In this document: positions 1 to 12,000 of the stretch, in pieces
How the letters are laid out: each line of letters opens with the position of its first letter
How positions within the stretch are numbered: position 1 is the first letter of the stretch
DNA from: Zonotrichia leucophrys gambelii
Lineage: Eukaryota > Chordata > Aves > Passeriformes > Passerellidae
Length of the DNA stretch: 64,000 nucleotides
Assembly: GCF_028769735.1 (NCBI RefSeq)
Contig: NC_088171.1
Span: forward strand, 82,264,716 to 82,328,715
Direction of reading: 5' to 3'
Position numbers and translations under genes: made by a program
The notes under the pieces: model-generated
What the model saw: the letters and a program-made list of their open reading frames with translations, nothing else
What the model was told of the DNA's origin: nothing
Databases searched by the model: none

Positions 1-2906
1 GGTTTTTGAGACACTGCTGTGGGAAACCCAAGGGTCAAGACAGTAAGGAAATCTGGTCTGACTGTGAGTGTGTGGGGAGTCAAGCAGGGCACCTGTTGGC
101 TCACTGGAGCTGCCCAGTGTGAAGGGAATTCGGTCCCTTCTCAGGTGGGGCAGGTGTGACTGCCAGAGTGGCTCCTGCCTGGTCACATGGGGTATTTCCT
201 TAACAAGGTACAGGGACTACATTCCGTGGTTAACTCAGCTTTACTTCTATTTCCTCAGGTCATCTTCACTGTAACTTCATTTCAATTACAGCGACCCGTT
301 TGTCCTCCCTCCTCTCTAATAATTCATCTCCACTAATGAATGCTCAATAAGATAGCACCATCATGGAACAACAAGTGGCACTATTTATAACCAGATAACT
401 AGTAATTGTGACTATCACAATAAATTTCAGAGAATTTCAAGGAGTCATCCCCATCTAGTTTATTTTGATCATAACAATAAAGGATGTTACAATTGAGTGC
501 CTTAATTTTCCTGAGAGTTCTTCTCTTGAAACAGTACTCTCCAAAATGTGTAGTTAGAAAATTAAGTGCAATACTATTCTAGGAAGGAATAGCTTTTCTT
601 GTTTTAACAAAAATAAAATCATCCTGTCCTTTCATTCAATCCTTTTCTTTTTCCTCCTTAATACCATCTGAAATTCTGCAAGTATGTTCCTTTTACTGTC
701 CCCTCATCTCCAATGCCTGAAGATCTCCTGGGATAGGGAAGGCAAACCAGTCCAATTCTATCCCTTGGAAGGGTATGGCGGTCAGCTTCTCTGGGGCAGA
801 ATTTTTGCTCTAATTAAAGTGCTAGCTCCATCCAGTAGCTAATAAAGCACGATTCCTCTTGCTCAGTGATGGGCTTGCCAGTTAGCTTGCAGCACTAAAG
901 TTCCTTACCACTTTTTACTAATAGGGAATCTGAAAGATAAAAGCATTAAGGAGAAAGCTGCAAAAGCCAGGTGCAGATATATTTAATCCTGACCCTGTTT
1001 CCTGCTTTTAATTTTAGATTTGAGCCTGCTTTTCAATTGGAAAATAACCTGTCTTGGAAAACAACCTGTCTCCAGCATGCAGACTATAAAGCAGAAACCC
1101 AGCTCTGGAGGTTCTGGTAAAGCAAACAAACCTTTATTATTTGCTCTGAAGGACCTTTGCTTTTGGCCTATTAGCATTAGTCAATATATACATCTTATTA
1201 TAAAAAGATGTTGGTCATTTGAAACTACCGTGCAACTGTTAGCATTTATCCACTCACTTTTTCCCAGTTAGCATTTATCCACTCACTTTTTCCCTTTTCA
1301 TTTCTCCTGCCTGCTTTTCAGCAGCATTTGTTTTCCCTTATTTCCATATACACCTGCATGCATAAAATACTAAGGGAAGTAGTATTTGGAAATAGAATAT
1401 TCATCCATTTTCTTAATCTCAGAATCTATTTTAAACAGAAAAGAACAAACATAAAACCATACCGACTTGAATGTTTGCAGCTAAGAAAAATGTGGACAAA
1501 TTTCAATGTCATATCTGTTGACTTAAGATATCCACACCGAGAAAACAAAGGCCTATTCTGCCCTAACATCTGTATGTACATGCAGAATCTTGCTGATATT
1601 GAAACAAATCTAAAGACATGACAGATACTTATATTCCTAAATACTTCCAGAGATTTGAAAGGGCCTTCCTTTGAAAACCCTTGAAAGAAACAAAACAACT
1701 TGAGTTCATTTTTTGGGTTTTTTTCAATGGATGTCATTAAAATCATGTCAAATCATTTTTACTTCACCTGACATGATGAGTTGGGAAGCTCAGCACTTTA
1801 CAATTTCTGTGCTTCATTGAATTAAGTAAACTCATTCCAACCTAAGAATCTTGAGGGGTGACAAGATAAATCTGGTAGCTGATACAAAGGTAAGCAGATG
1901 GTGTTGCTCTGCTGGGAAGCTGAGGTGGAGTAGCACATAATCAAGAAAGCAATCTCCTGATGGTTTGCTGTGTTTAATGCCTTAACTGAGAACTGGAGCT
2001 GAGTCAACTTGGCTTCTAGCCAAAAACTTCACTGCATTCAAAGGAACCCCACAGCAATTTTTGTTAGCTACCAAATCAATATTTTCAGGGAATACTAAAG
2101 TGTTGAAATGTAGTCCTGATTAGTATTGCTTAATGCAAACCACAGTGAAAAGGAAGATGTTGTCCTTTTAAGCTCAGAAGATCAAAAATGAATCCCTAAA
2201 TCTGCCCTCTGCCCTCTTCTGTCTTTTTTGAAACAATTATTTGGCAAGCACAAGTAATTGAAAATCTTACATTGAAGATCTCTATAGTTGCTACTCTCTC
2301 TAAATAGATTTTTATATTTTTTTTCTTTATTATTACTGTAAATGAATATTAGAAGCAGATCTAATTTCCAGAAAAGTAAAGATGGATCTTTTAGGTGACT
2401 TTCCTGGTGCTTGGATTAGGTCCATTAAACAGTAAATAAACAGGTAATTCAGTGTTCAGAACATCTTTCCAGAATTAACATAGCCACTGTTTCAGGGAAA
2501 AAGTTAATTTTCACTCCAATAAACAAGCTCTCCAGTGAACAGAAGAAAATTCAGAATCTGGTTGCAACTCCACTCTGATCATGGAGGAAAAAGTATCTGA
2601 ATGCATATGATTTAAAATTAAACCCATGTTGATTAAGCCATTCTGTTCCTCCTCCTCCTCACCTATTTTTACCATCCTTCAAAAGGCAAAGTGCATTGCT
2701 ACTTAGGAAAATTTCACCTTTTTATTTCAAGGTTTTGTGGTGCATTCAGTGCTGTAAAGCAAACCATACAGGAAGGAAAGGGGAAATGAAAGTGCCTGTA
2801 ATTTTATATTCTCGCTGTAAGGACCTACTGTTCAAAACAGCATTAAGTGGTATTTCCAGGGCACACTGCTTTCTTACAGAGTAGAGGATATACAGAGACA
2901 GCTGAC
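1..2906 (-). other. ADCY2 intron downstream of W16 (partial)
   Basis: At least 2,906 bp. The next expected exon (following LKNE) was not found. A 29-bp tandem duplication lies at 1238-1294. Positions 1-280 are richer in GC than the rest, with no recognised identity. Confidence 0.8.
1238..1294. repeat. 29-bp tandem duplication, two copies
   Basis: The unit GTTAGCATTTATCCACTCAC plus TTTTTCCCA occurs twice back to back (1238-1266, 1267-1294), identical apart from the last base. Confidence 0.95.
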
Positions 2907-3065
2907 CTCATTCTTCAGGTTCCTTGCCAAGAAGTGTTCAGCTACGTGGGCTGGAAGCACATTCTCCAGAAGCACCCGATTTAGGTTCTCCATGGTTTCA
3001 ATCTCCTCCCGCTCTTTTTTGAACTTGTTCTTCCACAGGAAGTCTAACCTACAGTAATATTCATT
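2907..3065 (-). CDS. ADCY2: ADCY2 exon W16: entry into C2a
   Basis: 159 nt, 53 codons, phase 0 at both ends. The acceptor is GTAACAG before AATGAA and the donor is GAG before GTCAGC. Encodes [31 protein letters not shown] and [17 protein letters not shown] (589-641). This is the signalling helix and first helix of C2a. The rest of C2a, with the forskolin pocket and ATP-binding residues, is beyond position 1. Confidence 0.95.
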
Positions 3066-6000
3066 CTGTTACAAGAGGACACAGAAGTAAAGAAACAATA
3101 GGCATCTTGTCCTGCTGGAGTACAGGTTTAAGAGACAAAATAAGCACAGTACACAACCCCTACAATTATTTGGCTACTGAAATATAATTCCAGGTCCCAC
3201 AGAAGTCACACCCCGAGCATACATTTTGTGACACACATTTTATCAAATCCGGCAAAAAGGCCCATAAGAAAAAAAGAAAAGCTGCAAGGTGCCTTAAGAA
3301 AGGGAAGATTTATTTATCTACTCTTAAACTTGAGTAAAAATTCATTACAGAAATCAAACACTGTAATGGAAACAATGTATAGTTTTGCAACTTAATATTA
3401 TTTTGTAAGTGCAGAATTTCACTTACAATAATGGGAGTTTTAGGAAGACCCTAGTTTTTACTAACTTGGACTTATGCCATGCAACCAGCCTCGTGAAAAG
3501 AAAACAGCCTATTGATACCATTTACATTCAGTATATCAAATCGTGATCAGAATATAAAAAAATGGCCCAGTCAGCCTGGCCAACTCAGTTTAGTTTTGGT
3601 TTTGTTAGTTGCTCTTTTTTTTGGTTGGTTGCTTACTTTTACACTCCTTTCTGTAATACTTTATCCTGCTTTTTTTTTGTCCCAGAGTTTTCACAGTAGC
3701 TTTCTAGTAACCACAACAATAATACCTGGAACTATATGAAAATACACAACATCCTTGGAGCATCAGTATGTTTTGAGATCCAATTTCACTAGAAAGGTGG
3801 TGGAAAATTAATAAAACTGCACTTTTGCAGAGCTCTCTCCACTTCCTTTCAATATTGTCAAGGTGTTGTCATGAATTCTAAGGCATTATTTCCACAGTAA
3901 AGCCTCCTCTGGCCTATCTCATTTGACCTGATAAAATCAAGAGTTGTTTCAATGTAGTCTTACTGGTTTAACACTATCAGGCAATCTCAATGAAGACTAT
4001 GTCATTAACCAGGAAAATATGATATGATGGCAATCGTATTACAGAAAAACTTAAAAGTGCTAGCTACTGGTAATAGCAGTCAGTAAGCATTGACATAAAA
4101 AATGAGAGTAGTCCTTCTGACTGGACAGTGGCTGTAACAGCTCAAAATGATTCACGGGTATTCTGCTGAGATCACAACCAAAGATAAGAGTAGAAAGTTC
4201 AAATTAGATGGTATTAAAATGATTTGGCAAGCTTTTAAAAGGCAATGAAAGAAAAAAAAAAACTGATGAAGCAAAACTGTATCTGCAAAATACCTGCAGG
4301 AAGAAAAAACAGTAAGAGGAAAATGATTCCTCCACTTAAATGTATAGAGAGAAATATACACAGGTTTCCTTTGAATTGGTTGATAAGGGCCAGGTACTAT
4401 TTAAACATTTAATTACAAAACTGAAAGAGAACATCCATCACATGAAATCACTGTTAACATACTCTCTTTGTGCTGATATCGATACTGCTAAGGACAGAAT
4501 GTAGACCTCAAATGCACCCCAAAAGAAATATTCTGGCTGTTCTGACTCAAAGGTGACATTCTTCTGAAAGTAGAAGGAGTCTTGACATCTTAGAATGGGT
4601 CATGCTGCATCGCAGAAATCTGGACTTTGAATGTCAAATAAACAAACAAGCTGGATATTTTTAATAATTCTATTTTACTAAAGGATATTTGCGAACTATA
4701 AGCAAAATAAGAGTGGGCAGAGACTTAAATACTTGTACAGACAATCATAAAGGTACAGAGAACCTGAGAACAGATTTCTGCAGGAATTTGGAAATAGGAT
4801 TTTATTGTTGCCCTGTCGTTGTGCCTGTATTAAATGGCAATTATCAGTCCTATAAAGCGTGAGGTCATGAATAGGAATTTTTTTCAGGACTGTCCACATG
4901 ATGCAAAATACATGCACTTTTTTAGAATGTCTTGTTTATATATATGTTAGATATGTATACATCCAATAACTTGGATTAGTATAAATATAAATACACATAG
5001 ATGTATTTATATTTATAGTATAAATATAAATACACATAAATTCAAGTGCCACAAATGGTATTCATGCAGGAAAAATCCAGTAAAACCTTGGGATGTCAAA
5101 ATCCTTGGCATAAATTAACAAAAGTAACATGGATGCCTGCTGAAATTAAATATCCATAGAATGTACCAACTTTCTAGTGAAAAAAAAAGGTGGTAGCTAA
5201 ATGAAGTTTTCAAAAATATGTTTCTCCTTTAAAAGCTAGTATAAAAAGGATAATTTATTTACTACCTTACTCTTTACTGAATTAAATTTAGGCTGCTCCA
5301 AAAAAGGGCAAAGAGTACTCAGAGATCACAAAAGAAAAATCAGGATGTATTCTACAATTTGCTTTGAAATTAGAAAAGTCAGCATATCATATTTCAAAAA
5401 GAGAAGAGCACTAGCTTATTAACTTATTTTGAATTGTGGTGGTGGTGATTTTTGTGTTGGTTTGTTTGCATGATACTAAACTTATCCTGATCAGTCAAGA
5501 CAGACAGAATGTTAGAGAACTGACAAAGGGTATAGATATAAGGCAAGTCTTTGGAAAAGAAGCAGGAACGATAGAGCAAGGTACCTTGTAAAAAAAGCCA
5601 GTAAATGCTAAGGAAAAGAGTTATTTAGACTTAGTGGCTAATGCTGATACAAGTGGATGAGTTGACATACTTTCTGTAAACATGCCCCCATCTACTACAA
5701 AGAAATAAATGGTCATGTGACTAGCAGTGAAATTTGAAATAAGTTTTCATTGAATTCTTTCAGAAGAGGCTCTTGAAGAGACTACTTTGTTCAAAAAGAG
5801 AAGAATTCTGTCACAAAATAAAAGCTTGCTAAAAAAGAACAGAGACAACAAAGAAACAGTTTTTACAGCTCTGGGAAGCTGCCACAAGCACCTCAGCAGT
5901 AAAACTACCAATGAAATTCAATGTGGATAACTACAATATAATCAATCATGGAAAACTATACAGCCAGCCTACAGAGGAACGGGACACATAAATATTTTAG

Positions 6001-9000
6001 GTACTGTTGAGAAAGGAATTCACAGGCTACGTCAATACTGGACTCAAAGCAGATCATAAGAGAGATTTAGTGCTCAACCATGTTTAAAAGTGAGCACTCC
6101 TTACACAGTCAAGCCCACACCAATCTGGATTCTCCTGGGAAGGGTGGAAGAATCACCATTCTCAGCACGCTGTCTGCATGTTGCCAGCCCATTATCAAGT
6201 AACTCTCGGGATCTGTATGCAGGGTGAAATGAGTCACTTCGTCTCAGTGTCAGGAAATGGTTGTCACCTATGCTGGCAGGGCCATAAAAAAAAAAAAAAA
6301 AAAAAAAGTTCTGCTTTTTCCACCTCACTTTTGTCTGTTCACCCCCATTCTTCTGGCGGAAGCATTGCTGTGGCCACACCATAAATCTGGAAAATAGATC
6401 TGCCTCAGAACCAACCACTTCTGCAGGATTAATTTTTAATCCTGACCATTTCTCTATTTTGATCCACTATACATCTACACAGTGAGCTGGGCCAGTACAA
6501 ATGAGGAGACAAAAGGATAGGAACAATCAGCAGAGGGAAGGTCTGCTTCTTCCAGTGGTGATGCTAGCTGTGCAGCTACAGGAATTAGGTAGGCTCATGA
6601 ACCATTAGGTAGGCTCATGAACCATGTAATGACATACTGATTCTTCCTCCCCACTGAACAAGAGGCACTGATCCCTGCTGCTTGTGATTCAGGAGAGGCA
6701 TCTCTATGACCAGTGGTGAGCATGTTCACAGAGCTAGGCTTGCAGGAAAGCATCCACTTTTTGTTTGGATGAACGTTTGGTTACTCATCCTGGGGACAGA
6801 GGAACACCAATGGCAGCTGAAGGGAAGTAGAAAGGCTGTCCTTTTCATCAGTGCTATTATCTTCAGCATTTTTTAAATAATCAGATATTAAAAAAAAAAG
6901 TATTATCTGCAAAAAAATGCAATAACTAACAGAGAAATTACTTGCATATTACCCTCTGTGGAAGAAGGGTAAGGAAGAATTTGACTTTGTTGACACTGCC
7001 AAGATGGCTCAACAGCATCCTACAAGTGCCACTCAATAAAAGCAGAAAAGAGAAAGTCTAAAAATAGAAAGACAGACACTGTCCCATGAATTTTTATCAA
7101 TCTGTGAAATTCATTATCAGTGTTGGGAACACCAGCAAGATAAAATGGGTTAAAAATGGATCAGACAGTGAAACAGAAAACAGAACAGCCAATAGCTATT
7201 AAACACAGCCACAGAAATATTAACTGGCAGAAGGTGGGAAGTATATGTCCGTGAATAGGTCACACTATGCAGGTTGATTTCCTCCCCTATTCTTTTTCCA
7301 AGCATTTGCTACCAATCAATATCACCAACAGTAACTTTAAATGGCAACTCTTATGCCAGGTATGTATTAAAGTTAGTTCATAACATTTTCCATTTTAGAC
7401 TGCTTGAAAGCATTTGAAAATGCAGAAGCTTTTTTCTCCTTCTTCTTTAAAAGAGAATAGTTAGAAAAATCAAAGGCAAAAGACTGAAGGCTTACAAGTA
7501 AATGTTATCATGACAAGGATCCTGGACCTACAGCTCTAAAAATGAAGACTTTTTCCATTTTACATTCATTTCTTAGTTGGTGTGACAGAAAACACCTGTA
7601 GCTCCATGGAGAACAAACTTCCTTGTTAATGTGACTGAATCGACTAAGAAATCTTTCTTTTCCCAATGAAGATGATATTCCTTCTCTCCTTTATTCTTGG
7701 TATTGCACCCTTTGCCTCCATCCGAGACTTGGGTTGACAGGGACTAAAGATTCTCCACTGATGAGACGAAAAACTTGTCCCTCTTTCTGAGGGAAAGTAG
7801 CTGTGCTCTAGACCCACTCTGTCACCACCATCAAATGAATAAACTCTAAGTGCTGCTGCTGACAAGGCAGATGAAGAATGTTATTTCTAAATCAAGAAGG
7901 ATGTTCCCCACTACAATAAATAGTGCAGAAGCTGCCAGATAAGAATTTTTGTGTAGTAACCTGCAGGGCCTGCATGGCAATTTAAATGACAGTCATTAAC
8001 TTTTGAGGAGTTATAATGTAAATGAATGATTTAAGGACAGTCTGGGATAAAGTTCTTTCCAAGGCTGCAGTCTGTGACGGCTCAGGCTGTTCATGAGATC
8101 TCACATGGATTGCCTTTTCAGTTTCAGAGCCCTGTCTTGTGCACTGCATTGTTCGGGCACAATGGGCTGGAATTGCATCTTTTAGCCATGAATCCTGTAC
8201 AACCCTGAGGATTTAGAGAAAGAACTGCCCTTGCACCTTGCCTCAGCTTAGTACAGGGTAAGACCATTGACATCATATTTGTTCTGGAAAAGCACAACTG
8301 GGTCATAAAAAGAGTAGTTTCCTGTTGGGTCACAGTTTTAGTGCAACCATGGCCTCAGCATGTGGTACACTTCTGTGTGCGTGCTGCATTGTTTCTGTGT
8401 CTGCACCAAATTGTAATAACTGTGAAGAAAATAGCTTGCAATTAAGCAACCAGGGAGACAGCAGATGGATGCAGACAGATGGGAACAAGGCAGGAAGCTA
8501 GGAGCCACTATTGGTCAGAATGAGAAGCAATAGTGACACTACACTATCAGCATAGTGTCAGTGACAGCTACTGGTGAGTTTTAAGGGCATATTGGAAGGC
8601 AAGAAAGAAAATTATGTCATAGATGCTCCTGACACTCCTCTGCAAGGCTATGGGAAAGAACAGGACAAAGGTGTTTCTTTGAGAAGGTGACAGGCTGCAT
8701 GTGGCAGCTGGCATTGTGTCCACTGGTGCAGGTGAAGAGAAGTGTGTGTCTTACCTGTCTACCCAAAACCAGTAATGTGATGAAGAATATGAACAAGGAA
8801 ATTGAGCCCATTGTCTTCAGGTCCTTCAGTATTCCTGGCCTATAAAATAAAAACATAAGTAAAGCAGGCTGCTCAAAAGTTAAACCAATATTACTTCAAA
8901 CACAAAAATAAGACCACAATTTATATGCACTACTTTCTGGTACACAAACTAAGAACATTTAAATATTATACAATATAATATTTGATAAAATATCATTATT

Positions 9001-12000
9001 TATATTATGTAGATTTAATTAGCTCTACAATATTCTCTGCAAATGTGCCTACATTTTGAACTCCAATAATAAATGAGGATTTAGGAAAAATAATGTCCTT
9101 TTTTACTTGCAATTGGAGAGCATTTGTGGCTTATTCTATACAAGTAGAATAAAAATAGATTTTTAATGCAATAACGCTATTTCCATTGTGGAGAGCTCGA
9201 CCATATTCAATGAATATGCAGAAAAAGAAACTAAAGCACCTGTCTCCCAAGATACCCTTTCTCCTGAGGAGGCACAAACTAGATCTTGTAAAGAGTTTAT
9301 TAAAAACTCTGCTTTGGCAAAAGTCACTAAAGGAAAACAGTTCACACTAGAACTCTCCTACTCATGCCACTGAAACAAGAACCTTGGTAAGAGATTTAGG
9401 AAGGAAAATGCCAACAGATGCAGAGCTTGACTGACAAAATCAAAGCTAGCAGAAACACAAGTTCAATCTAACCTGTTCCCTGGTTCTCCATACCATCACA
9501 CACATACTCTTTCCATTAATAAAATGGAAACAAAGACTTAGGTTTGTTCATTTAATCTTTAGATTTAAGTGCAAAGAAAACATACTTTTTTTTCCCCAAA
9601 TTTTCAAATGAGATCCTTTTCCATGATTGTTACAGCACAGGAAAAATGATATTGAAACTACAGTATGAATATCCAGATTTTCTGGTGTGGCATATGCCAT
9701 ACACTTGGCCTACACAGAAGAGAATCGCCTCTTTGTTTTGAAAATGAGGTAGAAATTACAACTGTCCAAATATTATTTTACACAGCAATAACAAGAACTG
9801 GAGTCGTCATTTTGGTCTTACATATTATTAGCTGTAACAAAGATTTCAGCAGCCTCACTAAGAACTTAAGATACAAATGCACAGGCACAACAAAACAAAA
9901 TAAAAAAATATCCATACTGTTGGTCTACTAATTTGTTCAGTCACTAAGACTTTATTTGTAAACATTTCAGACTATGTAATAGTTCTGGGGAAGCTGATTT
10001 TCTTCAGCTTGTAGCAAATATCCCCTAAAAACCTTAATTATGTGCAGTCTGAGACCTTAACAAACTTGGTGATGACTTCTTGTAAAGTCCTTTGTGACAA
10101 AAATTCAAATTAAACCATACTCTATTTCCTATAGTGTGTGATTTAAATGCCTTGTCCAGACTTCTTTTATTCTAATGCTCTGAGGTGTGACATTAAATCA
10201 AACATTTGCTGCAGCATGACAATGATTTTACATTGTGACTCAGATTACACAGCCAAACACATGTGTTCCATGACTAAGAGCTTCCATGGGTAGTATTGAA
10301 CTTCAGAAAGACTGGAGTTAGCCACCTACCTTCTAAGAGGTGCCATTGCATACATAAATTTGCTGTAGTCATCCAGCATGGGCCCATGAGTGTGCAGAAG
10401 GACAACATTGTAGCCCACCAATGCAATCAACATTATTACCATTTTCAACTCATAATTTATCCTCAGGAAAACAGAACAGGAAATGAGCCCTAATATGCAG
10501 CTGTATATAAAATACTGGCAAAGAGAAATCAAATGGAAAATATTTAGAATTTGGCTCTTGAGTAGGAAATCATGCATAATAAAATGCTCAGGCTACTTTA
10601 AAAAACAAACCATTGACTGACCACTGAAGTGTGCAATCTATCACAATCTGGGACACTATGGTTTATAGACAGCCAATAAAAATAAATTTATGCTCCCTAA
10701 TTTTCACCCTTTGACACTTTTGATTTACTCATCTACATTTGTGGGATACCACTGCTGGTGTTGAAATCCAATGTAAGAGTCTGTTGCCAGCAGAGTGACA
10801 TAAGATTTACTCCTGTTCCACTGTGGAATTTTCATTCATGCTTGAGTCCCAGGATTACCCTGAATGTCTTGCTAGCATTTGGGTCAAGGTAAAAATGTCT
10901 AAAGGCCTGAAGCAATAATTTCATTGCCTATATTTGCAGTTGTTATAAACTGATGCAGTACACAGTTATGAATCTCGCAGATATGCAATTTTATAAACAG
11001 CCAGGATAGGAAAAATACAAAGCTATTAACAGGGCCTATGCATAATATAAATATAAAAAATCCTTCTCTCAAATCCTGTGGAGTAATAACCGTATAAAAA
11101 CATACTCAATTGCTAAGAAAAAAAAAGTATTTTCTTTCCTATGTCATATATATCATCAAAAATATGTATAGTTGAAGTGAAATTTCTGGAAAAATATTTT
11201 CTTCTAATATTTCCTGGCAATTGATTACAGCATCAGAATTAATGCTAAAACAGGAATCATCTCTAGAATCATTATCTTAGTCTTTAATATGCAACCCCTT
11301 TGCCAGAAATGCTTCCTGAAAATTACAGTCCTGCACCTTGCAAGGAAGTTTCTTTTCTGAAACTACAAAGCATTCTATTTCTAGTCATGCTATTTTCGGA
11401 CTACTGTTGACTTGTTGATGGCAGCAATTTTGACAGAACCTGAATCACTGTATACTAATTTTGGAGGATCACTAAGAAGGATAATTTTCACAGCACCCAT
11501 CAGACAGAATGTATCTGCCATCTCAATCTTTGCTGCTACTGTAATTTGCTCAAAGATCTGGTTGAAATAAGAAATAGATAGAACTATTGTTCGGAATCAT
11601 GAAAAAAAAATAAAACCACTCTGTTAGCTGCATTTCAGAGGAGGTCACCCTCCAAATTCATGGTTACATAAAAATAGCAGTATTCTTTTGTTGAATCAGT
11701 ATGGCATTCTAGTGTTGAAATCAGTTTTCCAAAAAGTAACAAGGAGAAGCAGTCTTGAACGTATAACTGAATACCGTTTGACAAAGACCCAGAAATTTCC
11801 AAGTGGAACAGTCTCTGACAGTGTTTCATACAAATACATAGAATAGATTGAAAATTTCAGACAAGGGTGGATGAATTAGAGAAGAGTGGCACAGCCACAC
11901 ATTTCAGAATGCAGACCTTGCACTGCAGTGCATGTTTCAGTTAGACACAAGCAGATCTGGGGAGCCTGGCAATCAATCCACAGAGCAGTGAAGCTGAGCA

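Larger units (their letters stand above)
3066..8754 (-). other. ADCY2 intron W15-W16
   Basis: 5,689 bp. It contains the direct/inverted repeat cluster at 4978-5038, a 22-base A run at 6286-6307 and a 20-bp tandem duplication at 6584-6623. No transposon was assigned. Confidence 0.8.

Noticed and set aside
1..280. Shared wording with 26190-26290 (ACCCAAGGGT, GTGTGTGGGG)
   Set aside because: Only short words match, not in a consistent order; not enough to call a repeat family.
6101..6307. Possible retroposed transcript ending in a 22-base A run
   Set aside because: No source gene recognised upstream and no target-site duplication seen; kept only as a simple repeat.
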